A stretch of 64,000 bases of DNA. Origin: Streptomyces sp. MMBL 11-1 (GTDB lineage Bacteria > Actinomycetota > Actinomycetes > Streptomycetales > Streptomycetaceae). Where the stretch lies: positions 7,691,001-7,755,000 of the forward strand of contig NZ_CP117709.1 of NCBI RefSeq assembly GCF_028622875.1. Direction: 5' to 3'. Shown in pieces: positions 29,952-38,473 of this stretch (within the stretch, counting starts at the first letter, position 1; every line of letters starts with the position of its first letter). The notes under the pieces were generated by a model. It did not search any database, was not told the DNA's origin, and was given only the letters and a program-made list of their open reading frames with translations. A program made the translations under genes and the position numbers.

Positions 29952-30745
29952 AATCGGTGGAACCCGAGGTCTCCGTGATCGCCAGGCCCGCACTCGACCT
30001 CGCAGAGATCGCCTCCTACCTCCAGGAGATCGGAGGCGAGGAGTGGCTCGCCCGGCTCGACCAGGGCCGGCTGGACGGCGAGCTGAACGACGCCCAGACC
30101 CTCGCGGAGGTCGCGGGCCGCATGTGCTACCGGTCGTGGGAGCCCGGACTCAACCCCAACGTGAAGCGCGTCCGCACCGACCAGACTGCCTACCTGCGCA
30201 ACATCCTGTCGAGCGCGCACGGTTCGGTTCTGGAGCACGTCAACTTCACGTTCGTACTGAAGGACGTGAGCCGGGTCCTCACCCATGAGCTGGTCCGGCA
30301 CCGGGTCGGCACCGCGGTCTCCCAGGAGTCGCTGCGCTTCGTCCGGCTCCAGGAGATCCCCTTCTGGCTGCCCGACTGGGCCCAGGAGGACCCGGAGCTC
30401 ATGGAGCGGGCGAACGAGATGCTCACCGAGCTCGAACGGTTCCAGTCCTGGATGGCCGACCACTTCGGGCTGGACGACGAGGGCGTCGCCTTCGGGGAGA
30501 AGAAGCACAAGACCTCGTTCATGAGGCGCTTCGCCCCGGAGGGGGTGGGGACGAGCCTTGTCTGGACCGCGAACATCCGGACGCTGCGGCACACGGTCGA
30601 ATCGCGGACCGCACCCGGCGCCGAGGAGGAGATCCGCCTGGTCTTCCACAAGGTCGGGGAGCTGATGCGGGCGGAGGCCCCGGCACTGTTCAGCGATTAC
30701 GAGGTACAGGAGGGGGCCTGGGTGCCGGAGTGGCGCAGAGTCTGA
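29948..30745 (+). CDS. thyX: ThyX-family FAD-dependent thymidylate synthase homologue
   Basis: A 265-residue homologue of flavin-dependent thymidylate synthase. HGSVLEHVNFTF and LVRHRVGTAVSQESLRFVR carry the ThyX signature; there are eight residues between RHR and the Ser, one more than the classical RHRx7S, as in some ThyX branches. GVGTSLVWTANIRTLRHTVESRT forms the C-terminal FAD/substrate region. Its start overlaps the P450 stop. In an operon of this type it may be a dedicated C-methyltransferase using methylene-tetrahydrofolate, as PolB is in polyoxin formation, though a housekeeping role cannot be excluded. Confidence 0.85.
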   Translation: MKSVEPEVSVIARPALDLAEIASYLQEIGGEEWLARLDQGRLDGELNDAQTLAEVAGRMCYRSWEPGLNPNVKRVRTDQTAYLRNILSSAHGSVLEHVNFTFVLKDVSRVLTHELVRHRVGTAVSQESLRFVRLQEIPFWLPDWAQEDPELMERANEMLTELERFQSWMADHFGLDDEGVAFGEKKHKTSFMRRFAPEGVGTSLVWTANIRTLRHTVESRTAPGAEEEIRLVFHKVGELMRAEAPALFSDYEVQEGAWVPEWRRV

Positions 30746-30796
30746 TCACGCCGCCCCGCAGCGCCGGTCCCGTACACCGATCACTTGGAAGGTGCC

Positions 30797-31798
30797 GTGA
30801 AACGAGAGATCACCACCCCGGTCGGGACACGCCACGCCCGCATCCTCGGGGTGGGCGCCTACAGGCCCCGGCGCGTCGTGGGCAACGACGAGGTATGCCG
30901 GTACATCGAGTCGACGGACGAGTGGATACGCCAGCGGACCGGCATCGTGAACCGCCGCTGGGCCGAGCCCGACGAGACCCTGGAGGCGATGGGCAGCGAG
31001 GCGGCGGACAAGGCCATGGCAGCGGCCGGGACCGACCCCGCGCAGATCGACTGCGTCATCGTGGCCACGTTCACCCATCTGATGCAGACACCGGCCGTCG
31101 CGGCGCGGATCGCTCACCGCACGGGCGCCACCCACGCGGCGGCGTTCGACGTCTCGGCGGGGTGCGCGGGCTTCGTGCACGCTGTGGCGCTCGCCGCCGA
31201 CGCCGTCCGGGCTCGCGGTGGCCACGTCCTGGTGGTGGGCGTGGAACGCATGACCGACCTGCTGAACCTCCACGACCGCTCGACCGCCTTCATCTTCGGC
31301 GACGGCGCGGGGGCCGTGGTCGTCGGCCCTTCGGAGACCCCCGGAATCGGCCCGGTGGTCTGGGGGGCGGACGGCTCCCAGGCGGACGTCATCAGCCAGA
31401 CGGAACCGTGGACCGCCCTCAGGGACGCGCCCGACACCGAGTTCCCCTCGCTGCGCCAGGAGGGCCAGAGCGTCTTCCGGTGGGCGGTCTACCAGATGCC
31501 CGAGGTGGCGCTGCGGGCGGTGAGCGCGGCCGGCCTCGGGGTCGAGGACCTGGACGTCTTCATTCCCCACCAGGCCAATGCCCGCGTCATCGACGCCATG
31601 GCGTCCCGCATCGGCTTCCCTCCGGCGGTGATCGTCAGCAAGGACATCATCGACAACGGGAACACCTCGGGTGCGTCGATCCCGCTGGCCATGGAGGCGC
31701 TGCTCGGGTCGGGTGCCGCCAGGAGCGGCGACACGGCGCTGCTGCTCGGATACGGAGCGGGCCTGTCCTACGCCGGGTGTGTCGTGACTCTGCCCTGA
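30797..31798 (+). CDS. Beta-ketoacyl-ACP synthase III (FabH/KASIII) homologue
   Basis: A 333-residue KASIII-fold enzyme with an intact Cys-His-Asn triad: Cys123 in SAGCAGF, His in IPHQANARVID and Asn in NGNTSGASIP. The GTG at 30797 has GGAAGG just upstream. Cluster-encoded KASIII enzymes often use unusual acyl starters or act as acyltransferases; PqsD, for example, uses anthraniloyl groups. A chloroanthraniloyl starter is therefore a reasonable but untested idea. It is the last gene before the terminator. Confidence 0.9.
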   Translation: MKREITTPVGTRHARILGVGAYRPRRVVGNDEVCRYIESTDEWIRQRTGIVNRRWAEPDETLEAMGSEAADKAMAAAGTDPAQIDCVIVATFTHLMQTPAVAARIAHRTGATHAAAFDVSAGCAGFVHAVALAADAVRARGGHVLVVGVERMTDLLNLHDRSTAFIFGDGAGAVVVGPSETPGIGPVVWGADGSQADVISQTEPWTALRDAPDTEFPSLRQEGQSVFRWAVYQMPEVALRAVSAAGLGVEDLDVFIPHQANARVIDAMASRIGFPPAVIVSKDIIDNGNTSGASIPLAMEALLGSGAARSGDTALLLGYGAGLSYAGCVVTLP

Positions 31799-32158
31799 AC
31801 GGTGGTGCCGTGAGGACAACTCCGAGGAGGGGGATGCCCGTCGTGTCCTCCCGGTACCCCCGCGTCGTCCGACGCGGGGGTACCGGCGGGGGCCGTCCGC
31901 TCGGTGCGCCGCCCGGGCGCAGCCGCCGGAGCGATTTGGGGCGCACCGTCACTCTGCCGGGGCGAGCGGGACCGTCGGCCACATCCGCGGCGCGTTCGGG
32001 CGGCTCGGACAGGAACGGGCCGCGCTGCTCGGCCCGAAAGGGACGGGGGCTGATGGTTCGGGTGAGCCCCCGCCGTGTTCCGGAGGGATGCCCGCACTGT
32101 TCTGCCGGCGGCAGAACACCGCTCGGGCCGGGCTCGACGGTCACTACAGTCCGGTCTC
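31799..32158. other. Intergenic region after the KASIII gene
   Basis: 360 bases that hold the strong hairpin at 31851-31886. From 31890 to the start at 32159 I see no gene; an imperfect CTGCCGGCGGCAG near 32102-32114 lies upstream of the hydrolase and may belong to its promoter. Confidence 0.5.
31851..31886 (+). terminator. Perfect 16-bp hairpin ending the plus-arm operon
   Basis: CCGGTACCCCCGCGTC (31851-31866) pairs fully with GACGCGGGGGTACCGG (31871-31886) around the loop gtcc. It lies 53 bases after the KASIII stop and marks the right border of the chloroanthranilate locus. Confidence 0.9.
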
Positions 32159-32899
32159 ATGACGACGATGACGACGGCGCGTACGGTCGAGTATCCGGCC
32201 GACGGTCTGACGATGACCGGGCACCTCGCGCTCCCGGCCGGTGTCGACCGCCGGCCTGCCGTGCTCCTCGGACCGGAGGGCACGGGGCTCAGCGACGTCG
32301 AGCGCCACCGGGCCGACGCGCTCGCCGAGCTGGGGTATGTGGCGCTGGCCTTCGACCTTCACGGCGGGCGCTATCTGGCCGACCCCGAGGAGATGCTGGC
32401 CCGTTGTCTGCCGCTGCTCGCTGATCCCGACCGGATGCGGGGCATCGGCCGTGCGGCGCTCGACGTGTTGCGCTCCGAACCGCGGACCGACCCCGACCGG
32501 ATCGCCGCGATCGGTTACGGCACCGGGGGCGCCGTCGCGCTCGAACTCGGGCGCGACGGCGTCGGCCTGCGCGCGATCGGGACCGTCAACGCGACGACCA
32601 CGGGCCGGCCGGGCGAGGCGGCGCGCATTCGCTGCCCGGTGTGGGCCGGGGTCGGGTCGGAGGACCCGATCATGCCGCCCGCGCAACGGGACGCGTTCGC
32701 CGCTGAGATGCGGGCGGCGGGCGTCGACTGGCGCCTCACGGTCTACGGCGGCGCCCTGCACGCCTTCCATCACCCGCCGGTCGCCCACCGTGTGGTCCCC
32801 GGCGTCGGCTACCACCCACGGCACGCACGGCGAGCCTGGCGCGACGTCGTCGACCTGCTGACCGAGTGCCTGCCCGTGACGGAGGATCCGGGGGCATGA
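32159..32899 (+). CDS. Dienelactone hydrolase-family protein, nucleophile position altered
   Basis: A 246-residue alpha/beta hydrolase-fold protein of the dienelactone hydrolase family. ALAFDLHGGRYL and the C-terminal YGGALHAFHHP (His) fit the family. The nucleophile elbow, usually G-x-C-x-G-G, reads IGYGTGGAVALE here: the Cys is Gly. It may therefore be non-hydrolytic or use other chemistry. The start is ATG 32159; a second ATG lies three codons later. It follows the terminator, so it is probably a separate unit converging on the ATP-grasp gene. Confidence 0.75.
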   Translation: MTTMTTARTVEYPADGLTMTGHLALPAGVDRRPAVLLGPEGTGLSDVERHRADALAELGYVALAFDLHGGRYLADPEEMLARCLPLLADPDRMRGIGRAALDVLRSEPRTDPDRIAAIGYGTGGAVALELGRDGVGLRAIGTVNATTTGRPGEAARIRCPVWAGVGSEDPIMPPAQRDAFAAEMRAAGVDWRLTVYGGALHAFHHPPVAHRVVPGVGYHPRHARRAWRDVVDLLTECLPVTEDPGA

Positions 32900-32983
32900 C
32901 CCCGGCGGACACGACGGCGCCAGGTCCGGCCGGCGTCGGGCACGGCCGGCCCCGCCCGTCGAGCCCGCACCGGAGAACCGGAG

Positions 32984-34372
32984 TCAGCGGTCGCCGCCGT
33001 GGAAGACGCAGCCGACCGTGGCGCCGCTGCCCATACTGACCACCCCCACGGCCGGATCAGCGCTGCCCCGTACGAAACCTCCCGCGTAGCCGTCGTCCCC
33101 GGCGCCGCGCGCGCTCAGGTAGACGCCCCAGTTGAGGAAGAGATCCCGCACACCGCCGGCGCTGTCGGGAAACGGCTCGGCGCAGGGACGTACACGGCGC
33201 TGGAGCACGAACGGGCCGTTCATCGCCGAGGTGACCCTGCTCTCCCACTCGGCCGGGTCCACCGTCCAGCCGGCGATGATTCCGTTGCCGCCGTGCAGCA
33301 GCGTCGGCTTCAGGACCAGCTCGTGCTGGTGGCCCAGGGCATGGGCGAGCAGGTCGACCCGGGTGCCGCCGGGGTCCGTGGCGTGGGGGCGCACATACCG
33401 CGTCCATGGCAGGATCCGGTCGAGGCACGCCAGTTCGGCGGCATCATACAGGTCGCGGTGCTCCTCGTCGGAGAGCATCGCCAGGGTGCCCTTGTTGCCG
33501 TACAGCTCGGCGTCCAGACGGCTGAACAGGCCCAGCCTGCCCTGCTCGACCGCGGTCAGCAGGGGCTCCAGCCCGGCCGCCGCGGTGGGGTCGACGAGGT
33601 CTTCGGGCAGGAAGTACCGGAAGACGACGTCGATGGTTCGCCCCGAGGCCGTCGGACGACCGTTCGGGTACGTGATCTCGCCGAGGTCGCAGGCGATCCC
33701 CTCGACCCCGAAGTCGGCCAGCTTCTCGGCGAACACCCGCAGTCGAGGTCCCACGACGGCGAAGTTCTCCACCGTGTCCACCACGGCGACGACGGGCGCC
33801 CGGTCGGTGGGGATGTTCGCGGCGCACTCGGCGTACATGGTCCGCACCATGTGGCCCAGTGTGTCCTCGTAGCGGAGTCCGTGCCGCCGTACGAACGCTT
33901 CGAGCGGTGGATAGGCCAGCATCGCCCGGTTGATGTCGGCGTTCTCGAAGCCGCCGAGCGCGCTGGTGATATTGAATTCGAGAAGTCTGAACCCCGCGCC
34001 GTCGTGATAGAGGTCGGCCCGCCCCAGCGGGAGGAGCGACCCGGTCCGGGCGCTCCGCGTGATCAGCGCCGATGCCGAGGGGTCCAGGCCGACCGCCGCG
34101 GCCAGCGCGGTGGTGCTTCCGCCGAACCGGCGCTCCGGCAGCGAGCGCAGCAACCCGTAGACGGTGTGGAGGTCTCCCACGAGGGTGCGGAGCTCGCTCT
34201 CGCCGAGGAAGGCGGGACCGTCCAGGAACCGGTCCTGGTACGCCAGTCTCAGGGTGGCGGACTCCAGCGCGGCGGCCGTGGGGCGGCCCGTCGACCCGTT
34301 CCGCGCGAGTTGCTCCCCGTACACGTGGCCCAACCGCGACCTGGGGGGCGTGGGCGGACTCGTGGTCGTCAT
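32984..34372 (-). CDS. Circularly permuted ATP-grasp-like protein, copy 1
   Basis: A 462-residue protein resembling the circularly permuted ATP-grasp/glutathionylspermidine-synthase-like group: RLLEFNITSALGG (~130-142), NKGTLAMLSDEEHRDL, HELVLKPTLLHGGNGIIAGW and FVLQRRVRP, where Lys, Gly-rich and Gln/Arg residues would bind ATP. It shares layout and motifs with the protein at 42468-43826 (LEFNVSGALGG, ELLVLKAALGESGQQVL, VVQEFVRP). The family forms amide bonds from a carboxyl phosphate. It lies at the left of the second small-molecule locus, facing the others. Confidence 0.72.
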   Translation of the reverse strand: MTTTSPPTPPRSRLGHVYGEQLARNGSTGRPTAAALESATLRLAYQDRFLDGPAFLGESELRTLVGDLHTVYGLLRSLPERRFGGSTTALAAAVGLDPSASALITRSARTGSLLPLGRADLYHDGAGFRLLEFNITSALGGFENADINRAMLAYPPLEAFVRRHGLRYEDTLGHMVRTMYAECAANIPTDRAPVVAVVDTVENFAVVGPRLRVFAEKLADFGVEGIACDLGEITYPNGRPTASGRTIDVVFRYFLPEDLVDPTAAAGLEPLLTAVEQGRLGLFSRLDAELYGNKGTLAMLSDEEHRDLYDAAELACLDRILPWTRYVRPHATDPGGTRVDLLAHALGHQHELVLKPTLLHGGNGIIAGWTVDPAEWESRVTSAMNGPFVLQRRVRPCAEPFPDSAGGVRDLFLNWGVYLSARGAGDDGYAGGFVRGSADPAVGVVSMGSGATVGCVFHGGDR

Positions 34373-34402
34373 GGGGTGTCCCTTTCCGGAATGGACCCGT
34401 CT

Positions 34403-34469
34403 GTTCGGTACGGTCCCGCGTTCGGTACGGTGCCGTGCCGCGTACGGTCCCGTGTTCGGTTCGGTGCCG
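34403..34469. repeat. Tandem GTTCGGTACGGTC-type repeats upstream of the ATP-grasp gene
   Basis: Four imperfect units: gttcggtacggtcccgc (34403), gttcggtacggtgccg (34420), gtacggtcccgt (34442) and gttcggttcggtgccg (34454). They lie in the 123-base gap between the MFS gene and the ATP-grasp gene on the minus strand, where a promoter or regulator array would sit. Confidence 0.6.
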
Positions 34470-34495
34470 GCGCCCCGCGGCGGACGGCTGCCCGC

Positions 34496-35761
34496 TCAGT
34501 CCGTTCCCGTCGTTCGCGGAGCCGGGTCGGCGCGGGTGATCCACCGTCGGCGGGCGCCCACGAGGAGCCCCATCGCGACCATCGCCATGACGACCGCGCC
34601 GCAGCCGAACACGGCGCGGGTGCCGACCTCGGCGGCGACGATGCCGCCGGCCGCCGCGCCGACGGGCAGTCCGCCCCAGGCCACGAGCCGGTAGACGCTG
34701 TTCGCCCGCCCGAGCAGGTGCTGCGGCACCAGGGTCTGCCGCAGGACGACCACGACGACGTTCCACGTCACCGTCCCGCACGCGAAGATCGCGAGGGCCA
34801 GGCCGGCCGCGTACACCGAGGGCACGGCGGCGAGCACCGTCTCGCTCGTGGTGATCAGGACGGCGGTGGCGACCAGCGCTCCTTCCCGGCCGAGACGTTC
34901 CGTCAGCGCGGGCGCGAACCGTGAGGCCACGACGGCTCCCACCGCTTGGCAGGCGAGCAGGACGCCGTACCCGAACGGACCCAGGCCCAGCACCTTCCCG
35001 CTGTGCACCACGAGGACCGCCAGCATCGCGCTCCCGGCGAGGTTGATCAGACAGGACACCAGGGCGAGGCTGCGCAGCAGGTGATGCGAGAACAGCCATC
35101 GGGCGCCGGCCAGCATCTCCGACAGCACGCCGGTCCTGTCCGGTCCGCGCTCGACGGGCCGGGTGCGGCGGATGCGGCTGATCAGGACGGCGGAGCACAG
35201 GAAGGTGGCCGCGTCCACGCCGAAGGGCAGGGCCGTCGCCACACCGAACATCAGCGCGCCGAGGAGCGGGCCGATGAAGCCGGTACCGGCCTCCTGCGCG
35301 GCCATGATGCGGGCGTTCGCGGTGGAGAGTCCGGCCTTCGGGGTGATGAAGGGAACGAGTACCTGGGCCGCGTTGCGGCAGAGGACCTCGCCGACGCCGA
35401 GCAGGAACATGCACACGTAGAGCAGCGGCAACCCGCCCCAGCCACCGAGGATCCCGAGGGTGAGCACCGCCAGCAGGACGGCCCGGCCGACGTCGACGCG
35501 CACCATCATCGCCCGGATGTCGATGCGGTCCACCAGCAGCCCTGCCGGGATGCCGAACAGGAGGAAGGGCGCGGTGAAGGCGACCGAGGCCGCACCGATC
35601 AGGCGGGGGTCGTCGGTCAGACGGGTGGCCAGCAGGGGCGCGGCGGCGATCGTGGCCCCGTCACCGAGCGAGGACACCGCGGCGGACCACCACAGCCGGG
35701 AGAAGTCACGTCCCAGAAGGGGCCGTCGCGCGTCGGCCTTGTCGGTCGTCGACGCGGTCAT
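34496..35761 (-). CDS. MFS transporter (MefA/MFS_3-type exporter)
   Basis: A 421-residue membrane protein with about 12 hydrophobic segments. FSRLWWSAAVSSLGDGA at the N terminus and GIPAGLLVDRIDIRAMMV (motif A-like) match the macrolide-efflux-like MFS group. It is the first minus gene, reading away from the biosynthetic genes that start at 36474, and probably exports their product. Confidence 0.87.
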   Translation of the reverse strand: MTASTTDKADARRPLLGRDFSRLWWSAAVSSLGDGATIAAAPLLATRLTDDPRLIGAASVAFTAPFLLFGIPAGLLVDRIDIRAMMVRVDVGRAVLLAVLTLGILGGWGGLPLLYVCMFLLGVGEVLCRNAAQVLVPFITPKAGLSTANARIMAAQEAGTGFIGPLLGALMFGVATALPFGVDAATFLCSAVLISRIRRTRPVERGPDRTGVLSEMLAGARWLFSHHLLRSLALVSCLINLAGSAMLAVLVVHSGKVLGLGPFGYGVLLACQAVGAVVASRFAPALTERLGREGALVATAVLITTSETVLAAVPSVYAAGLALAIFACGTVTWNVVVVVLRQTLVPQHLLGRANSVYRLVAWGGLPVGAAAGGIVAAEVGTRAVFGCGAVVMAMVAMGLLVGARRRWITRADPAPRTTGTD

Positions 35762-36473
35762 GAAAGCGCGTGGCAGCGCGACCGGCAGTACATTGCCTCC
35801 CCCTTCGATGTGGCTGCCCCGCCGTCGACGCCACCAGCCCGTCGTCGTTCGCCGAGGCCCGCACAGCCAGGTGCGCGGGGTTCCCGAGAGTAGTCGGCGT
35901 CCGCGGTGGAGTCGAGAGGACGATCGGGCTCCGCCGGGAGCGCCTCATCACCGCCGCTCATGTGCCGGACGAACCGGCCGAGCGCCTCCCAACGAAGATC
36001 AAATCATGTGTGAAAGAGGGGGGTTGTGTCCTGCGGTCTTCTGATATGTTCACCGCCGCTGGGCGGGTGGACCGGCGGTCATGGACGCGCACGCAGGGGA
36101 GGACATGCCGTGAACGGGGCTTCGGCTCTCCGCGGCTGACGGCACGGACGACTGACCGACGACTGATCGCCAGCTGATCGACGACTCATCGACGACTGAA
36201 GCAATGGCCGGCCGATGGCCGGCCGAGGTCTGCAGGAAGAGGCATCGTGACCGCCCGCTTCGGCGGACGGTCCGCAACGAACGGAAATCCCCGGTGAGGC
36301 ACCTGGCTGCCCGTGGCCAGGACTGCCACGGACCAGCCGCGCGCAGATGGAAGGGTGGGAACAACGTTCATGAGAACCTACGAACCCGATGCGGCGAGAC
36401 AGACGACCGGCGCCCGCCGTCGTCTCTTACGCCATCCCCTGGTCCGCCACCTCCGGCGCCCCGGAGGCATACG
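35762..36473. promoter_or_regulatory. Divergent region before the aldolase operon
   Basis: About 710 bases between the exporter (minus) and the acetaldehyde dehydrogenase gene (plus). Part of it is AT-richer (near 35995-36055). No ORF has both a credible start and coding bias. It carries short repeats at 36147-36225 and the GGAGG ribosome site at 36463-36467. Promoters for both directions are expected here. Confidence 0.5.
36147..36225. repeat. GACGACT repeats and a duplicated ATGGCCGGCCG
   Basis: GACGACT occurs at 36147, 36158, 36180 and 36191, followed by two back-to-back copies of ATGGCCGGCCG (36204-36214 and 36215-36225). The spacing of the first group (11, 22, 11 bases) is about helical, which would suit a regulator binding one face of DNA. 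Confidence 0.55.
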
Positions 36474-37424
36474 GTGAGTCTCGCGGACAGCCTGGCGCAC
36501 GCCCGGCCGGACATCGTCGAAAACCGGCCGGACATCGTCGAAAAGGTGACGGTCGCCGTCATCGGCACCGGGGCGATCGGGCGTGATCTGGTCAGCAAGA
36601 TCGACCGGTCACCCACGCTGGACTGCCGGCTGGTGGCCGGACGCAACCCGGATTCGGCGGGTCTGCGGTACGCCGAGAGCCTCGGCTGCGCCACCACCGC
36701 AGCGGGTATCGACGCCGTACTGGCGGCGGCGAGCCCGTTCGACGTCGTCTTCGACGCCACCAGCGCCGCGTCCCACCGGGACCACTGGCCGCTGCTGGAG
36801 CCGCTCGGGACGCTGGTGATCGACCTGACGCCCAGCAAGGTCGGGCAGATGGTGGCGCCCACCGTGACCGGGGTCGCGGCGGAGGCCGCGCGCAACGTCA
36901 ATCTGATCAGCTGCGGCGGACAGGCGTCCGTCCCGGTCGTGCACGCGCTCGCGGCCCGTTTCCCGGTGACGTACCTGGAAGTCGTGTCGACCGTGGCGAG
37001 CGACGTGGCCGGCCGCGCGACCAGACTGAATCTCGACGAGTACGTGACGGCCACCGGTCACGCCGTGACGACGTTCTCCGGCGTGCGCGACGTCAAGGTG
37101 ATCCTCAACATCAGTCCCGCGGTGCCGCCGGCCACCTTCCGCACCGTCATCCACGCACGGGTGCCCGACGTTGATCCGGCGGCGGTGCGCGCGGTGGTCG
37201 GCCGGGCGGCCGAGCAGGTGCGGTCCTTCGCCCCCGGGTACCGGGTCGTCGCCTGCACCGCGGCCGGCGATCTGGTGACGATCGTCCTCAAGGTCACGGC
37301 GCACAGTGACGTCCTGCCCCCGTACGCCGGGAACCTCGACATCATCAACGCCGCCGCCGTCATGGTCGCCGAGCAGTACGCGGCCCGGCCGGACCGGGCG
37401 GCACGGACGGGGGTGACGTCGTGA
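36474..37424 (+). CDS. Acetaldehyde dehydrogenase (acetylating), MhpF/BphJ-type
   Basis: A 316-residue enzyme that interconverts acetaldehyde and acetyl-Co[14 protein letters not shown] is the Rossmann motif, [17 protein letters not shown] holds the catalytic Cys, and [15 protein letters not shown] is the C-terminal family signature. GTG 36474 is chosen for its GGAGG six bases upstream. The N terminus carries a 7-residue repeat ([14 protein letters not shown]) from a perfect 21-bp duplication; a start at GTG 36546 would remove it. Coupled by GTGA to the aldolase, with which the family forms a channelling complex. Confidence 0.9.
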   Translation: MSLADSLAHARPDIVENRPDIVEKVTVAVIGTGAIGRDLVSKIDRSPTLDCRLVAGRNPDSAGLRYAESLGCATTAAGIDAVLAAASPFDVVFDATSAASHRDHWPLLEPLGTLVIDLTPSKVGQMVAPTVTGVAAEAARNVNLISCGGQASVPVVHALAARFPVTYLEVVSTVASDVAGRATRLNLDEYVTATGHAVTTFSGVRDVKVILNISPAVPPATFRTVIHARVPDVDPAAVRAVVGRAAEQVRSFAPGYRVVACTAAGDLVTIVLKVTAHSDVLPPYAGNLDIINAAAVMVAEQYAARPDRAARTGVTS

Positions 37425-38434
37425 AGCGACTGGTGATCCACGACCCGACGTTGCGCGACGGCCAGCACGCCGTCCGCCACCAGCTCGGACTGACCGCACT
37501 GCGCCGTTACGCGGAGGCGGCGGACGCGGCGCGGATCCCGGTGGTGGAGGTCGGCCACGGCAACGGCCTCGGCGCCTCCTCGTTGCAGGTGGGGCTCGCG
37601 GCGGCGACCGACGACGAGATGCTGTCGACCGTCCGGGAGGCGCTGCGCCACAGCCGGTTGGGTACCTTCATGCTGCCCGGCTGGGGCACTTCCGACGACC
37701 TCCGGCGGGCGATCGCCCACGGGGTCGACGTCTTCCGCGTCGGCGTGCACGCCACCGAGGCGTCCCTGGCCGAACACCATCTGGGCTTCCTGCGGGACGC
37801 GGGCGTCGAAGCCCACTGCGTCCTGATGATGAGTCATATGGCCTCCCCGGACGAACTGGCCGAGCAGGCCGCACGAGCCGTCGGATACGGAGCGCAGGCC
37901 GTGGGGATCATGGACTCCGCGGGTCACTTCCTCCCTCCGGACGTCACCGCGAGGATCGGTGCGATCGTCGAGGCGGTCGGCGCCGCCCCGGTGATCTTCC
38001 ACGGACACAACAATCTCGGAATGGCCGTCGCCAACTCGGTGGCCGCCGCCGACGCCGGCGCCCAGATCATCGACGGCTGCGCCCGTGGCTTCGGAGCCGG
38101 GGCGGGCAACACCCAGCTCGAAGTGGTGGTGCCGGTGCTGGAGCGCAGCGGGTACGCCACGGGCATCGACCTGTACGCGCTGCTGGACGCCGCCGACCTC
38201 GCCGAGCGCGAACTCATGCCCGCCCCACCGGTGACCGCCTCGATGAGCATCGTCAGCGGCCTGGCGGGAGTGTTCTCCGGCTTCAAACACCGGGTCGTCG
38301 AACTCTCCGGGGCCGCGGGCGTGGACCCGCGCGAGGTCTTCTTCGAACTCGGCCGACGGCAGGCCATCGCCGGCCAGGAGGACCTGATCGTGGACGTGGT
38401 GGCGGAGTTGAGCGGCCGCGGCGCCGACGGCTGA
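37421..38434 (+). CDS. 4-Hydroxy-2-oxovalerate aldolase (MhpE/BphI-type)
   Basis: A 337-residue HMGL-like class II aldolase. [11 protein letters not shown] (metal and substrate loop) and [14 protein letters not shown] (metal-binding His pair) match the family; [17 protein letters not shown] follows. The partner reaction is pyruvate plus acetaldehyde to and from 4-hydroxy-2-oxovalerate. No catechol meta-cleavage genes accompany it here, so it probably runs in the synthetic direction. Confidence 0.92.
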   Translation: MKRLVIHDPTLRDGQHAVRHQLGLTALRRYAEAADAARIPVVEVGHGNGLGASSLQVGLAAATDDEMLSTVREALRHSRLGTFMLPGWGTSDDLRRAIAHGVDVFRVGVHATEASLAEHHLGFLRDAGVEAHCVLMMSHMASPDELAEQAARAVGYGAQAVGIMDSAGHFLPPDVTARIGAIVEAVGAAPVIFHGHNNLGMAVANSVAAADAGAQIIDGCARGFGAGAGNTQLEVVVPVLERSGYATGIDLYALLDAADLAERELMPAPPVTASMSIVSGLAGVFSGFKHRVVELSGAAGVDPREVFFELGRRQAIAGQEDLIVDVVAELSGRGADG

Positions 38435-38473
38435 CGCGGCATGAGACCCGGCGAAGAGAGGAGGACCAGCGAC

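Noticed and set aside
35706..36044. Short frames around the exporter start and the divergent gap
   Set aside because: They overlap on both strands with no homology, ribosome site or consistent third-position GC pattern.
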